Source: Comamonadaceae bacterium ALPHA2B
Lineage (GTDB): Bacteria; Pseudomonadota; Gammaproteobacteria; Burkholderiales; Burkholderiaceae_C
DNA: 64,000 nucleotides
Direction of reading: 5' to 3'
Assembly (NCBI GenBank): GCA_005503065.1
Contig: SCOE01000001.1
Coordinates: forward strand, 354,054-418,053
In this document: positions 10,906-19,068 of the stretch, one piece after another
Numbering within the stretch: position 1 is the first letter of the stretch
Layout of the letters: the number at the start of each line of letters is the position of its first letter
Translations under genes and position numbers: made by a program
The notes under the pieces: generated by a model
Told to the model about the DNA's origin: nothing
What the model saw: the letters and a program-made list of their open reading frames with translations, nothing else
Database searches by the model: none

Positions 10906-10924
10906 TGTTGCATGCAATGCAACA
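10906..10924. promoter_or_regulatory. palindromic LysR-type operator in divergent promoter region
   Basis: TGTTGCAT-GCA-ATGCAACA, perfect 8-base arms, with the T-N11-A core typical of LysR sites. A second half site TGTTGCAT is at 10875-10882, 31 bases upstream. It lies between the DUF3100-like operon and its LysR gene, so it most likely serves both autoregulation and operon activation. Confidence 0.75.
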
Positions 10925-10943
10925 CTCGCCCCAGCCGCCCGCC

Positions 10944-11879
10944 ATGCTGAGCCCGATGGACGACCGGCTCGACACCCGCCGGGTGCGCTATTTCATGCAG
11001 GTGCTCGACAGCGGCTCGGTGCGCGGCGCCGCCGAGGTGCTCGGCATGGACCCCTCGGCCGTCAGCCGCGCCATCGGCGTGCTGGAGGACGACTGCGGCA
11101 CGCGCCTGCTGGAGCGGCGCGGGCGTGGCGTGGTGCCCACCGATGCCGGCGAACTGCTGGCCGGCTACGTGCGCCGCCAGCACAGCCAGAAGCAGCACCT
11201 GCTGGCGCAGCTCGACAGCATCCAGAAGGTGGAGCGCGGACACATCGACATCGTGGCGGGCGAGGGTTTCGTCGAATGGCTGATGCGCCACAGCCTGCGC
11301 GACTTCATGGCCTCGCACCCGGGCATCACGGTCGACCTGTCGGTGGGCAGCACCGACGGCATCGTGCAGCACATCGTCGACGAGCGCGCCCACATCGGCA
11401 TGCTCTTCCAGCCGCCGAAGGACGAGCGGCTGCGCTCGCACCACTCGCATTCGCAGCCGATCCAGACGCTGGTGCTCGACACCCATCCGCTGGCGCGCAT
11501 CGACCGCCCCCTGCGCCTGGCCGACCTCGCACCCTACCCCGGCGCCACGCTGCACCGCAGCTTCGGCGTGCGCCAGCACATCGAGGCGGCCGAAGTCAGC
11601 GAAGGCGTGCGCCTGCACACGCTGCTGACCACCACCTCCTTCAGCGCCGTGGGGCACTTCGTGGTGGCGGGACTGGGCTACGCGCTGTCCACGCGCATGT
11701 CGCTGCCGCCGCACCTGGACACCTCGCGCGTGGTGGCCCTGCCCATGAAGAACCCGCTGCTGTCGCAGGGCCGGGTGCATGTGGTGTCGCGCCACGGCCG
11801 CGTGCTGTCGCCGGCCGCCGCCACGCTCTTGCGGCAGATCGTGGCCGACATCGGCCGCCCGCCCGGGCGCGAGGCCTGA
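10944..11879 (+). CDS. LysR-family transcriptional regulator
   Basis: An N-terminal winged helix-turn-helix (VRYFMQVLDSGSVRGAAEVL, then SAVSRAIGVLEDDCGTRLLERR) precedes a periplasmic-binding-like effector domain starting near residue 95. The ATG at 10944 gives 311 residues. An ATG at 10914 would fall inside the palindromic operator and is unlikely; ATG 10956 is another candidate. It is divergent from the DUF3100/M20/sdaA operon, which it probably controls in response to the transported compound or a product such as serine. Confidence 0.87.
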   Translation: MLSPMDDRLDTRRVRYFMQVLDSGSVRGAAEVLGMDPSAVSRAIGVLEDDCGTRLLERRGRGVVPTDAGELLAGYVRRQHSQKQHLLAQLDSIQKVERGHIDIVAGEGFVEWLMRHSLRDFMASHPGITVDLSVGSTDGIVQHIVDERAHIGMLFQPPKDERLRSHHSHSQPIQTLVLDTHPLARIDRPLRLADLAPYPGATLHRSFGVRQHIEAAEVSEGVRLHTLLTTTSFSAVGHFVVAGLGYALSTRMSLPPHLDTSRVVALPMKNPLLSQGRVHVVSRHGRVLSPAAATLLRQIVADIGRPPGREA

Positions 11880-12202
11880 TGGGCCGGCCGCACCACCACG
11901 TGTACGTCGTCGAGCTCGACGACCGCGTTTGGAACAGCGCACGTTTTCGCCGCGCCAACCCGGGCTGGCAGTTGGGCAGGCCCTTCGTCTACGTCGGCAT
12001 GACCGGGCTGGACCCGGACGTGCGCTTCGACAAGCACAAGGCCGGCCTGCAGGCCAATGCCTTCGTGCAGCAGTTCGGCCTGCGGCTGCTGCCGGCGCTC
12101 TACGAGCGATACAACCCGATGACCTACAAGGAGGCGCAGTCGATGGAGGTGGAATTGGGCATCCGGCTGCGCGCGCTCGGCTACGGCGTGTGGCAAGGGT
12201 AG
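11879..12202 (+). CDS. GIY-YIG-like small protein
   Basis: A 107-residue protein whose ATG overlaps the LysR stop (TGATG), so it is probably translationally coupled. It has HVYVVELD near residue 7, FVYVGMTG near 36 and RFDKHKAG near 48, which resemble the two beta strands and the Arg-helix of the GIY-YIG nuclease fold. The exact GIY and YIG triplets are changed, so nuclease activity is uncertain. No tie to the LysR target operon is evident. Confidence 0.7.
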   Translation: MGRPHHHVYVVELDDRVWNSARFRRANPGWQLGRPFVYVGMTGLDPDVRFDKHKAGLQANAFVQQFGLRLLPALYERYNPMTYKEAQSMEVELGIRLRALGYGVWQG

Positions 12203-12338
12203 ATCTTCACCCCCCGAGCAGCTTCGCCGCTCCCCCCTCTGCTTCGCGAGGAGGGCGCACCCAGAGGCCTGGCAAAGCCAGTTCCTCGGGTGCCCGCGGA
12301 TTCAGTTGCGCCTTAACTTTCGATGAGAGGAGCCTCCG
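12203..12338. other. intergenic region with imperfect hairpins
   Basis: Between the GIY-YIG-like gene and cutA. It holds CCCCCGAGCAGCTTCGCCGC near 12213, then GGGCGCACCC and GGGTGCCC arms around 12254-12296 enclosing GGC-CTGGCAAA-GCC, a structure reminiscent of short intergenic repeats of this bacterial group. It may terminate the upstream transcript. GAGAGGAG at 12326-12333 is the cutA ribosome binding site. Confidence 0.5.
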
Positions 12339-12656
12339 ATGACCGACACCGCCTGCATCGTCATGACCACCGCCGGCACCGAGGACGAGGCCGACCAGCT
12401 CGCCGACGCCATCGTCGAGGCCCGCCTGGCGGCCTGCGTGCAGATCCAGCGCGTGCGCAGCGTCTACGCCTGGCAGGGCGAGACCAAGCGCGAGCCGGAG
12501 TGGTTGCTGATGGCCAAGACGCGCACCGGCCGCTTCGCCGAGCTCGAGGCCTTCATCCGCGAGCGCCACAGCTACGAGTTGCCCGAGGTCGTGCAGCTGC
12601 CCATCACCGCGGGCTCGGCGGCATACCTGCGGTGGCTGGGCGAGGCGACGACCTGA
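12339..12656 (+). CDS. cutA: CutA divalent-cation tolerance protein
   Basis: A 105-residue protein of the trimeric, PII-like CutA family. Family elements visible: VMTTAGTEDEADQLADAIVE at the start, LAACVQIQRVRSVYAWQGE near residue 30, EWLLMAKT near 54 and HSYELPEVVQLPI near 77. Full length for the family. It is linked to divalent-metal tolerance, although the mechanism is unsettled. A GAGAGGAG site stands a few bases before the ATG. Confidence 0.93.
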   Translation: MTDTACIVMTTAGTEDEADQLADAIVEARLAACVQIQRVRSVYAWQGETKREPEWLLMAKTRTGRFAELEAFIRERHSYELPEVVQLPITAGSAAYLRWLGEATT

Positions 12657-12671
12657 GGCGCGGCCACCTTC

Positions 12672-13346
12672 TCAGGAGTAGGTGACCCAGTCCTCGTAGA
12701 CCGGGCCGTCCAGGTGCGGCAGCGTGTTGTAGGTCACCAGCATGTGGCGCTTGGGCGTGAAGGCGAACTCGGTCACCGAGGTGTTGCGGATGCGCAGGTT
12801 CAGCTCGATCGTGGTCTCGGCGCTGGTGCCCAGCACGTGGCCCACCGCCGTCGAGATCGGCCCGCCGCTGCTGACCACCAGCACCTTGGCGCCGTGGTGG
12901 CGGTCGCGCACATGGTCCAGGGCCGTGGTCACGCCGGCCAGGAAGTCGATGTAGCTGGGCATGCCGACAGGCTCGGTGCGGCCCTGCATCCAGGCCGACA
13001 GGCCGTCGCGCAGCAGCCGGAAGTGCTTGCGGTACAGCTCGGGGGTGTCGGGTTTCTCCAGCTTGCCGGGGTGGATGGTCGCGACGATGGCTTCGCTGTC
13101 GTACTCGTTCAGGCCAGGCCACGGGAGCACGTCGTGATCGGTCAGCCCCAGACCTTTTGCGATGCCCTCCCAGGTCTCGCGATGGCGGCGCAGGGTGCCG
13201 GTGATGACGGCGTCGAAGCGCATGCCGCGCTCGTGCCAGTACTCGCCCAGGCGCACGGCCTGCCGGTGGCCGAGTTCGCTGAGCTTGTCGTAATCGTCTG
13301 CGCCGAACGAGGCCTGCCCGTGGCGTACGAGGTAGAGCGTTCCCAT
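12672..13346 (-). CDS. histidine phosphatase (phosphoglycerate-mutase-like) family protein
   Basis: A 224-residue protein. The catalytic RHG motif is in MGTLYLVRHGQASFG at the very N-terminus, which fixes the ATG at 13346. Arg/Glu/His partners appear in LRRHRETWEGI near residue 57 and VVSSGGPISTAVGH near 155, where the usual second catalytic His of the family (SHG) is replaced by SSG. Cytoplasmic broad-specificity phosphatase or mutase; substrate unknown. It is convergent with cutA with a 15-base gap. Confidence 0.83.
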   Translation of the reverse strand: MGTLYLVRHGQASFGADDYDKLSELGHRQAVRLGEYWHERGMRFDAVITGTLRRHRETWEGIAKGLGLTDHDVLPWPGLNEYDSEAIVATIHPGKLEKPDTPELYRKHFRLLRDGLSAWMQGRTEPVGMPSYIDFLAGVTTALDHVRDRHHGAKVLVVSSGGPISTAVGHVLGTSAETTIELNLRIRNTSVTEFAFTPKRHMLVTYNTLPHLDGPVYEDWVTYS

Positions 13347-13594
13347 ATGGCCGATTCTCGCGGGCGCTCCCGCGGCATTTGTCCCGGCGGCGACCCATGG
13401 GAGCGTGCAAGTCACGCCGGCGACGCCTCCTCCATCGCCCGCTCTGTGACTTTTCCTCGCGTTTTTTGGCGCTATCGGCCTTCGCCTACGGCTCGTTAAA
13501 CTCGACAAACTAATACTTCAGTTTTCTTTTTTAACAACCGTCGCGCCCATCTGCACCGATGCGCCGGCGGTTTCGGCTTTCAAAAGGGCTAGAT
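13347..13594. promoter_or_regulatory. divergent promoter region of the autotransporter gene
   Basis: A 248-base gap between divergent genes. The part from about 13495 to 13545 (AACTCGACAAACTAATACTT, then CAGTTTTCTTTTTTAACAA) is markedly A/T-rich against the surrounding DNA and probably holds the promoter of the autotransporter. AAAAGGG at 13581-13587 is its likely ribosome binding site. I cannot fix a unique -35/-10 pair. Confidence 0.5.
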
Positions 13595-16500
13595 GTGAAC
13601 AAATGTTATAGAAGTCGGTGGAACGCGGCGCTGGGCACTTGGGTCGCGGCCCCTGAAACCAGCCGTCGCCACGGGCGTTCCGGCCGGGCGGTCCTGCCGC
13701 TGGCCGCCCTCGTGCTCGCATTGCCTGCGATCGGCCTCGCGCAGACGACCATCAACCCCGGGGACAACCTGTTCGTGACGAATCCGTCGGCACAGGTGAC
13801 CGGAACACTGACCATCAATGGCGGCACCTTGGGTGGCAACGTCGACATTCCCAACCCGGTGACGATCAACGGGAGCTTCGTCATCGATCCGCGCGATGGT
13901 GGCGGCAGCACGGCGTCTGCGAACGGCGGTTTGCTGCTCGGGGGCGATGTGGCGCTCAACGGCACGCCGACCATCAGTTTCATCACGCCCCCCAACTCGC
14001 TCTCGTACCTTCTGAGCTTCCGCGGCACGCTCTCGGGCAATTCGGGCCTGACCATCGAGTCGAACGCGGCCGCGCCGGAATGGGGCGACGTCGACTTCGT
14101 CGGAACGGCCTCCAACACCTACACAGGCCTCACCACGGTCCGCGGCAACGCGGTACTGGCGCTGCGCCGCACGGGTGGCGCCACCTCCGTCGCCGGCGAT
14201 CTATCGGTCGAGGGCACGTCCACCGTCGGTGTCGAACAGAACGAGCAGATCGTCGACAACGCCACGGTCACCGTCAACAGCCAGGGCGGCGTCAAGCAGG
14301 GCTTCGCCGTACCGCTGCCGGGACTGGTGTTCTACGCGCCCAACCTCACCGAGACCATCGGCACGCTCAACGGCAACGGCACCGTCGGCCTGGGGTCGAG
14401 CACGCTGGCGGTGGGCGCCGGCGACTTCAGCGGCGTGATCGGCGACCCGTCGGTGACCCATCCCGGCACCGGAGTCGCCTCGGGCACGGGCGGCAGGCTC
14501 GTCAAGTACGGCCCCGGCGTTCTCACGCTGAGTGGCGCCAACACCTACTCGGGCGGCACCACGCTGAACGCGGGCACGCTGCTGGCCAACAACGACAGCG
14601 CGCTGGGCACCGGCGCGCTCACCATCAACGGCGGGGCGCTGGGCACCGGCCTCGCGGCCACCACGCTCGCCAACGCCGTCGTGGCGAACGGCGGCTTCGA
14701 CGTGCTCACCACCGCGCCGGGCAATGCCAGCCTGACGCTGGACGGCAACGTGGCGCTCAACGGGCCGGTGCGCATCAACGGTGCATCCGCCGGCCAGGCC
14801 ACCTTCGGGTTCGGCGGGGCGATCAGCGGCGGCCAGGGCCTCACCTTCGATGCGACCGGCAGCGGCGCCAATACCTTCAACCTCTTCGGCGCCACCAGCA
14901 ACAGCTACGGCGGCCCGACGACCGTCCAGGGCAATGCCACGCTGATGCTGTCCAAGAGCAACGGCGCGACGGCCATTCCCGGCGACCTCGCCGTCAGCGG
15001 CACGGCGTCGACCCTCGTTGCGGGCAGCGAGCAGATCGCCGACGGCGCCACCGTCACCGTCAACAGCACCGGCCATGCGACGCCGCTGGCCGGCACGACC
15101 TTGCCGGTCGAGGGCCTGGCGCTCTACAGCAGCGCGGCCCCGGTGGTCGAAACCATCGGCGCGCTGCAGGGCAATGGCTCGGTCGGGCTCGGCGCGGGCA
15201 CCTTGCGCGTGGGCGCCGGCGACTTCGCCGGAACGATCTCCGACGGCAGCTCGGCCGTCGCGCTGAGCGGTCCGAACGCCGTCGGCGGCACGCTCGAGAA
15301 ATACGGCCCCGGCACCCTGAGGCTCGGCGGCGCCAACAGCTACACCGGCGCCACGAGGGTGAGCGGCGGCACGCTCCAGGCCGCCGCAGCCAACACCTTC
15401 GCTCCCGCGAGTGCCTACTCGGTGGCCAGCGGCGCCACGCTCGACCTGGCGGGCCACAGCCAGACCATCGCCTCGATGGCCAACAGCGGCACGGTGTCGC
15501 TGCTGGGCAGCGCGCCGGGCACCACGCTGACCGTCAACGGCCCGTGGGTCGGCAACGGCGGCCTGCTGTCGATCGGCACGGCCCTGGGCGACAGCGCCAG
15601 CGTGAGCGACCGGCTCGTTCTCAACGGCCCCAGCGCCGTTGCCAGCGGCACCACCAACCTCCAGGTCACCAACCTGGGCGGGCTCGGCGCGCTGACCACC
15701 GGCAACGGCATCGAGGTCGTCAGCGCCACCAACGGCGCCACCACCACCGCGCAGACCACGAAGAGCGCCTTCAGCCTCGTGGGCGGCCATGTGGATGCCG
15801 GCGCCTACGAATATCGGCTCTATGCGGCCGATGCCAGCGGCGCGGGCGAGAACTGGTTCCTGCGCTCCACCACGGCCGTCACCCCGCCCGCCGGTGGCGG
15901 TGGCGGCAACGGCGGTGGCGGTGGCGGTGGCGGTGGCGGTGCCGGTGGCGGTGGCGCGCCCTCCACGCCTTCCGCTCCTGCCGTGAACGTGCCCACCTAC
16001 CGCGCCGACGTCCCGCTGTACGCCGCCTTGCCCGAGCAACTGCGCCAGTCCAACCTGGCCATGCTGGGCAACATGCACCAGCGCATCGGCGACGACGGCG
16101 GCACGGGCAGCAGCACCGGCAGCCCCGACCAGGGCTACCGCCAGGCCTGGGGCCGGGTGATCAGCATCGACCGCGACATCCAGCAGTCGGGCACGGTCTC
16201 GCCGCACAGCGAGGGGCGCCTGACCGGCTTCCAGGCCGGCACCGACCTGTGGGCCAACGCCAACTGGAGGACGGGCGTGTACGTCGGCCAGCTCGAGGGC
16301 GACATGAGCGTCAGCGGCTTCGCCCGTGGCGTCATCAACTACGCCTCCGGCTCCAACGATCTGCGCAGCCAGTACCTGGGTGCGTACGCCACCTGGAAGA
16401 ACGACTCGGGCCTGTACGTCGACGGCGTGCTGCAGGCCGGGCGCCACCGCTACACCGTCAATCCCGCCCTGGCCTTCTCCAGCAGCGGCAAGGGCGACAG

Positions 16501-16963
16501 CCTGCTGGCCTCCGTCGAGGTGGGCCAGGCCTTCGCCATCGCGCCGAACTGGACGATCGAGCCACAGCTGCAGCTGGTGCACCAGCGCCTGAGCCTGGAC
16601 GACACGGGCATCGTGGGGGCCACCGTGCACCAGAACACCGACGGTGGGTGGATGGCCCGTGCCGGGGTGCGCATCAAGGGCGAGTTCCAGACCGGGATGG
16701 GCACCCTGCAGCCCTATGCGCGGGTGAACGTGTACAAGCGCGGCAGCGGCACCGACACCACGACCTTCATCGGACCGGCGGCCAGCACGCCGATCCTGAC
16801 GAGGACGGGTGGCACGAGCAGCGAGGTGGCGCTGGGTGCGACGTGGCAGCTGAGCCAGAGCACGAGCCTGTACGGCGAGGTGGGCAAGCTGTGGGCTTCG
16901 GGCGGGGACGCGAAGACCAAGGGCGGCGTCAACGGCAGCCTGGGTGTGAAGGTGCGCTGGTAA
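13595..16963 (+). CDS. autotransporter (type Va) with extended signal peptide and PATR-type repeats
   Basis: 1122 residues from a GTG at 13595; this start gives a textbook ESPR (VNKCYRSRWNAALGTWVAAPE) followed by the hydrophobic signal core LPLAALVLALPAIGLA. The passenger, about residues 45-760, is Gly/Asn/Thr-rich beta-helix with autotransporter-associated repeats such as KYGPGVLTLSGANTYSGGTT and KYGPGTLRLGGANSYTGAT. It contains two copies of a roughly 160-residue unit, near 190-345 and 450-595. A Gly-rich linker (about 766-790) leads to the C-terminal 12-strand beta-barrel ending in VKVRW. A surface adhesin-like protein is likely; ligand unknown. It appears monocistronic. Confidence 0.92.
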   Translation: MNKCYRSRWNAALGTWVAAPETSRRHGRSGRAVLPLAALVLALPAIGLAQTTINPGDNLFVTNPSAQVTGTLTINGGTLGGNVDIPNPVTINGSFVIDPRDGGGSTASANGGLLLGGDVALNGTPTISFITPPNSLSYLLSFRGTLSGNSGLTIESNAAAPEWGDVDFVGTASNTYTGLTTVRGNAVLALRRTGGATSVAGDLSVEGTSTVGVEQNEQIVDNATVTVNSQGGVKQGFAVPLPGLVFYAPNLTETIGTLNGNGTVGLGSSTLAVGAGDFSGVIGDPSVTHPGTGVASGTGGRLVKYGPGVLTLSGANTYSGGTTLNAGTLLANNDSALGTGALTINGGALGTGLAATTLANAVVANGGFDVLTTAPGNASLTLDGNVALNGPVRINGASAGQATFGFGGAISGGQGLTFDATGSGANTFNLFGATSNSYGGPTTVQGNATLMLSKSNGATAIPGDLAVSGTASTLVAGSEQIADGATVTVNSTGHATPLAGTTLPVEGLALYSSAAPVVETIGALQGNGSVGLGAGTLRVGAGDFAGTISDGSSAVALSGPNAVGGTLEKYGPGTLRLGGANSYTGATRVSGGTLQAAAANTFAPASAYSVASGATLDLAGHSQTIASMANSGTVSLLGSAPGTTLTVNGPWVGNGGLLSIGTALGDSASVSDRLVLNGPSAVASGTTNLQVTNLGGLGALTTGNGIEVVSATNGATTTAQTTKSAFSLVGGHVDAGAYEYRLYAADASGAGENWFLRSTTAVTPPAGGGGGNGGGGGGGGGGAGGGGAPSTPSAPAVNVPTYRADVPLYAALPEQLRQSNLAMLGNMHQRIGDDGGTGSSTGSPDQGYRQAWGRVISIDRDIQQSGTVSPHSEGRLTGFQAGTDLWANANWRTGVYVGQLEGDMSVSGFARGVINYASGSNDLRSQYLGAYATWKNDSGLYVDGVLQAGRHRYTVNPALAFSSSGKGDSLLASVEVGQAFAIAPNWTIEPQLQLVHQRLSLDDTGIVGATVHQNTDGGWMARAGVRIKGEFQTGMGTLQPYARVNVYKRGSGTDTTTFIGPAASTPILTRTGGTSSEVALGATWQLSQSTSLYGEVGKLWASGGDAKTKGGVNGSLGVKVRW
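15891..15957 (+). repeat. in-frame GGTGGC-type hexanucleotide repeat encoding a polyglycine linker
   Basis: Near-perfect repeats of GGTGGC and GGCGGT encode about 20 Gly with single Asn and Ala interruptions, joining the passenger and barrel regions of the autotransporter. Because the unit is six bases, slippage would change linker length without breaking the frame. Confidence 0.8.
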
Positions 16964-16980
16964 GCGCCGGGCACCGGCAC

Positions 16981-17045
16981 TTCCAGGCCAAAAGTGGCTG
17001 CAGCGCCCGCGGGGCGGGCGCTGGCAGCTATGAATTCAATAGCAA
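16981..17045 (+). repeat. dispersed two-hairpin repeat, copy C
   Basis: Contains a perfect CAGCGCCCGC-GGG-GCGGGCGCTG hairpin (17001-17023) and GCTATGAATTCAATAGC (17027-17043), preceded by CCAAAAGTGGCTG. It lies 17 bases past the autotransporter stop, a place fitting a terminator or 3'-end stabiliser. Confidence 0.8.
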
Positions 17046-17082
17046 TGCTGTTTCAGCGCGTTTCCATGCCGACGCAAGCTTC

Positions 17083-17096
17083 GTGAACTAGTTCAC
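17083..17096. promoter_or_regulatory. perfect 14-base palindrome, candidate operator
   Basis: GTGAACTAGTTCAC, about 100 bases before the histidine kinase ATG. This looks like a dimeric repressor site of TetR or MarR type, but no such regulator gene is adjacent. Confidence 0.55.
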
Positions 17097-17196
17097 TGAA
17101 TTTTGTTGGCGTCTTGCGCGCCGGCGCGCGTTGCAATCGATTTCTTGTCGCAGGGCCGCCGCGCGTGGGTGCGGCCGGCCCTTAGACTCACCCGCC

Positions 17197-19068
17197 ATGT
17201 TCTCCCGCAGCCGTGCACGTTCGGCGGCTGGCGCGACCCCCGTTCTCCCGGCGCAGGCCGAGCGCGTCGAGCGGTGGATGCGGCGGCGGCTCCTGTCCTT
17301 CGCCCGAAAGACTTTTGCTCCCCATGCCCTGTCGGCCGCGCTGGTCGCCGGGCTGTACTGGTCGCTGACCCACCGCCGGGCCGTGTTCCTGTGGCTGGGG
17401 CTGGCCGCCCTGGCGCTGGTGGCCCGTCTCACGGTCGCCCTGGCGAACGAACGGCGCTATCCCGTGGCCGACCATCCCGACGGGCCGCCCGGCGGCGAGC
17501 GCCCCTACCTGGGGCCTCTGCTCGCGCTCTCGATCGTGTGGGGGCTTTCGCCCTTCCTGTTGCTCCCGCCCGGCGCGTTGAACGTGGAGCTGGCCGCGCT
17601 GCTCGGGGTGGCACTGTGCGCGATGCTCATGGGTTCGGTGCCGGCCGTGGCGCTGTGGCGGCCGGCCATCGCGGCCTGGCTGGTTCCTCTCACTGCGGGC
17701 ATGGCCTTGTACGGCGCGATGCATGGCGGTCCGGCCGGGTGGTTCCTGTGCCTGGGCATCCTGCTCTTTTCGGCCTGGATCGCGCGCCTGGCCCTGGCGC
17801 AGCGGCAGATGATCGCGCGCAGCGTGGCCATGCAGTTCCAGACGGAAGCGCTGAGTGAACAACTGGCGGCGCAGAAGGGCGACCTGGAACGCCTCAACGA
17901 GGAGCGCACGCGCTTCTTCGCATCGGCCAGCCACGACCTGCGCCAGCCGGTGCACGCGCTGGCGCTGCTGTCGGACGCCATGCGCCGCGAACTGGCGGAC
18001 CATCCGGCCCGCCCGATGGCCGAGCAGGTGGGCGCGGCCACGGCCTCGGTCGGCCACCTGCTGGACGCCATGCTGGACATCTCGCGCATCGATGCCGGCA
18101 CCGTGCAAGCCGTGCCCAAGCCGGTGGCGCTGGTGGACGTGTTCGCACAGCTGTCGCAGGTGCAGGGGCCCCGCGTCGAGGCGGCCGGCCTGAGTCTGCG
18201 CGTGCAGGCCAGCGGCCACACGCTCGACACCGATGCGGCGCTGCTGCTGCGCATCCTCTCCAACCTGGTGGACAACGCCATCAAGCACGCGCCGCGCGCG
18301 CTGGGCGGCCGCCGCATCCTGGTCACGGCGCGGCGCCGGGGCGCCGGCGTGCGCATCGCCGTGCGCGACGAGGGGCCCGGCGTGCCGGCCGAGCACCTGC
18401 CGCGCCTGTACGAGGAGTTCTACCAGGTGGGCAATCCCGAACGCGATGCCGCGCACGGGCTGGGCATCGGCCTGGCCATCGTGCGTCGGCTGGCCCTGCT
18501 GCTGGGCGGGCGCACCGGGGTGCATTCGGTGCCCGGGCGCGGCAGTGCGTTCTGGATCGACCTGCCGCTGGGCGCGGGACAGGGGACCGTCTCGGGCTTC
18601 GGCGACAGCACACTGGCGCCGATGACGACCGTGGCGAGCGGGCCCATGCATCTGGAGCCCGTGCACTCGCACACGCACACCCTGCATTCGCGCCGGCCCA
18701 ACGTGCTGCTGCTGGACGACGAGCACGCGGTGGGCGACGCCATGCGCCTGTGGCTGCAGCCGTACTGCAGCGCGGTGCACGCCACGCGCACCCTGGCCGA
18801 GGCGCAGGGGGTGGTGGCGCGCGAGGGCGCCGCGCTCGACGTGATGCTGGTGGACTTCCGCCTCGCCGGCGCGGTCAACGGCATCGAGGCCGTGCAGCGC
18901 CTGCGCCGGGCGGCGGGGCGCGAATTGCCGGCGATCCTCATCACCGGCGACACCGACCCGGCGCGCGTGCGCGCCGCCTACGGAAGCGGCCTGACGGTCG
19001 TGTTCAAGCCGGTGCAGCCGCAACTGCTGGCGCAGATGCTGCAGGCGGCGGCTGCAACACCCGGCTGA
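17197..19068 (+). CDS. membrane hybrid sensor histidine kinase/response regulator
   Basis: A 623-residue protein. About six hydrophobic helices occupy residues 40-205. A HisKA box follows with ASASHDLRQPVHALALLS (His near 246), then HATPase motifs NLVDNAIKHAPRA and DEGPGVPAEHLPRLYEEFYQ, with LGIGLAIVRRLA as the G box. The C-terminal receiver begins near 500 (VLLLDDEHAVGDA), with the acceptor Asp in MLVDFRLA near 552 and the Lys in VVFKPVQ. No output regulator lies next to it, so the partner is unlinked. The ATG at 17197 was chosen; an in-frame start at 17131 adds a Cys/Arg-rich leader. Its last 65 bases overlap the 3' end of the opposing dehydratase gene. Confidence 0.88.
   Translation: MFSRSRARSAAGATPVLPAQAERVERWMRRRLLSFARKTFAPHALSAALVAGLYWSLTHRRAVFLWLGLAALALVARLTVALANERRYPVADHPDGPPGGERPYLGPLLALSIVWGLSPFLLLPPGALNVELAALLGVALCAMLMGSVPAVALWRPAIAAWLVPLTAGMALYGAMHGGPAGWFLCLGILLFSAWIARLALAQRQMIARSVAMQFQTEALSEQLAAQKGDLERLNEERTRFFASASHDLRQPVHALALLSDAMRRELADHPARPMAEQVGAATASVGHLLDAMLDISRIDAGTVQAVPKPVALVDVFAQLSQVQGPRVEAAGLSLRVQASGHTLDTDAALLLRILSNLVDNAIKHAPRALGGRRILVTARRRGAGVRIAVRDEGPGVPAEHLPRLYEEFYQVGNPERDAAHGLGIGLAIVRRLALLLGGRTGVHSVPGRGSAFWIDLPLGAGQGTVSGFGDSTLAPMTTVASGPMHLEPVHSHTHTLHSRRPNVLLLDDEHAVGDAMRLWLQPYCSAVHATRTLAEAQGVVAREGAALDVMLVDFRLAGAVNGIEAVQRLRRAAGRELPAILITGDTDPARVRAAYGSGLTVVFKPVQPQLLAQMLQAAAATPG

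Noticed and set aside
15891..15957. Regular short repeats that could suggest a CRISPR-like array
   Set aside because: Six-base units without spacers, in frame, encoding a polyglycine linker.
14201..16630. An 809-codon minus-strand frame inside the autotransporter gene
   Set aside because: Low-complexity Ala/Gly/Arg translation with no family resemblance; the opposite strand encodes a complete autotransporter.
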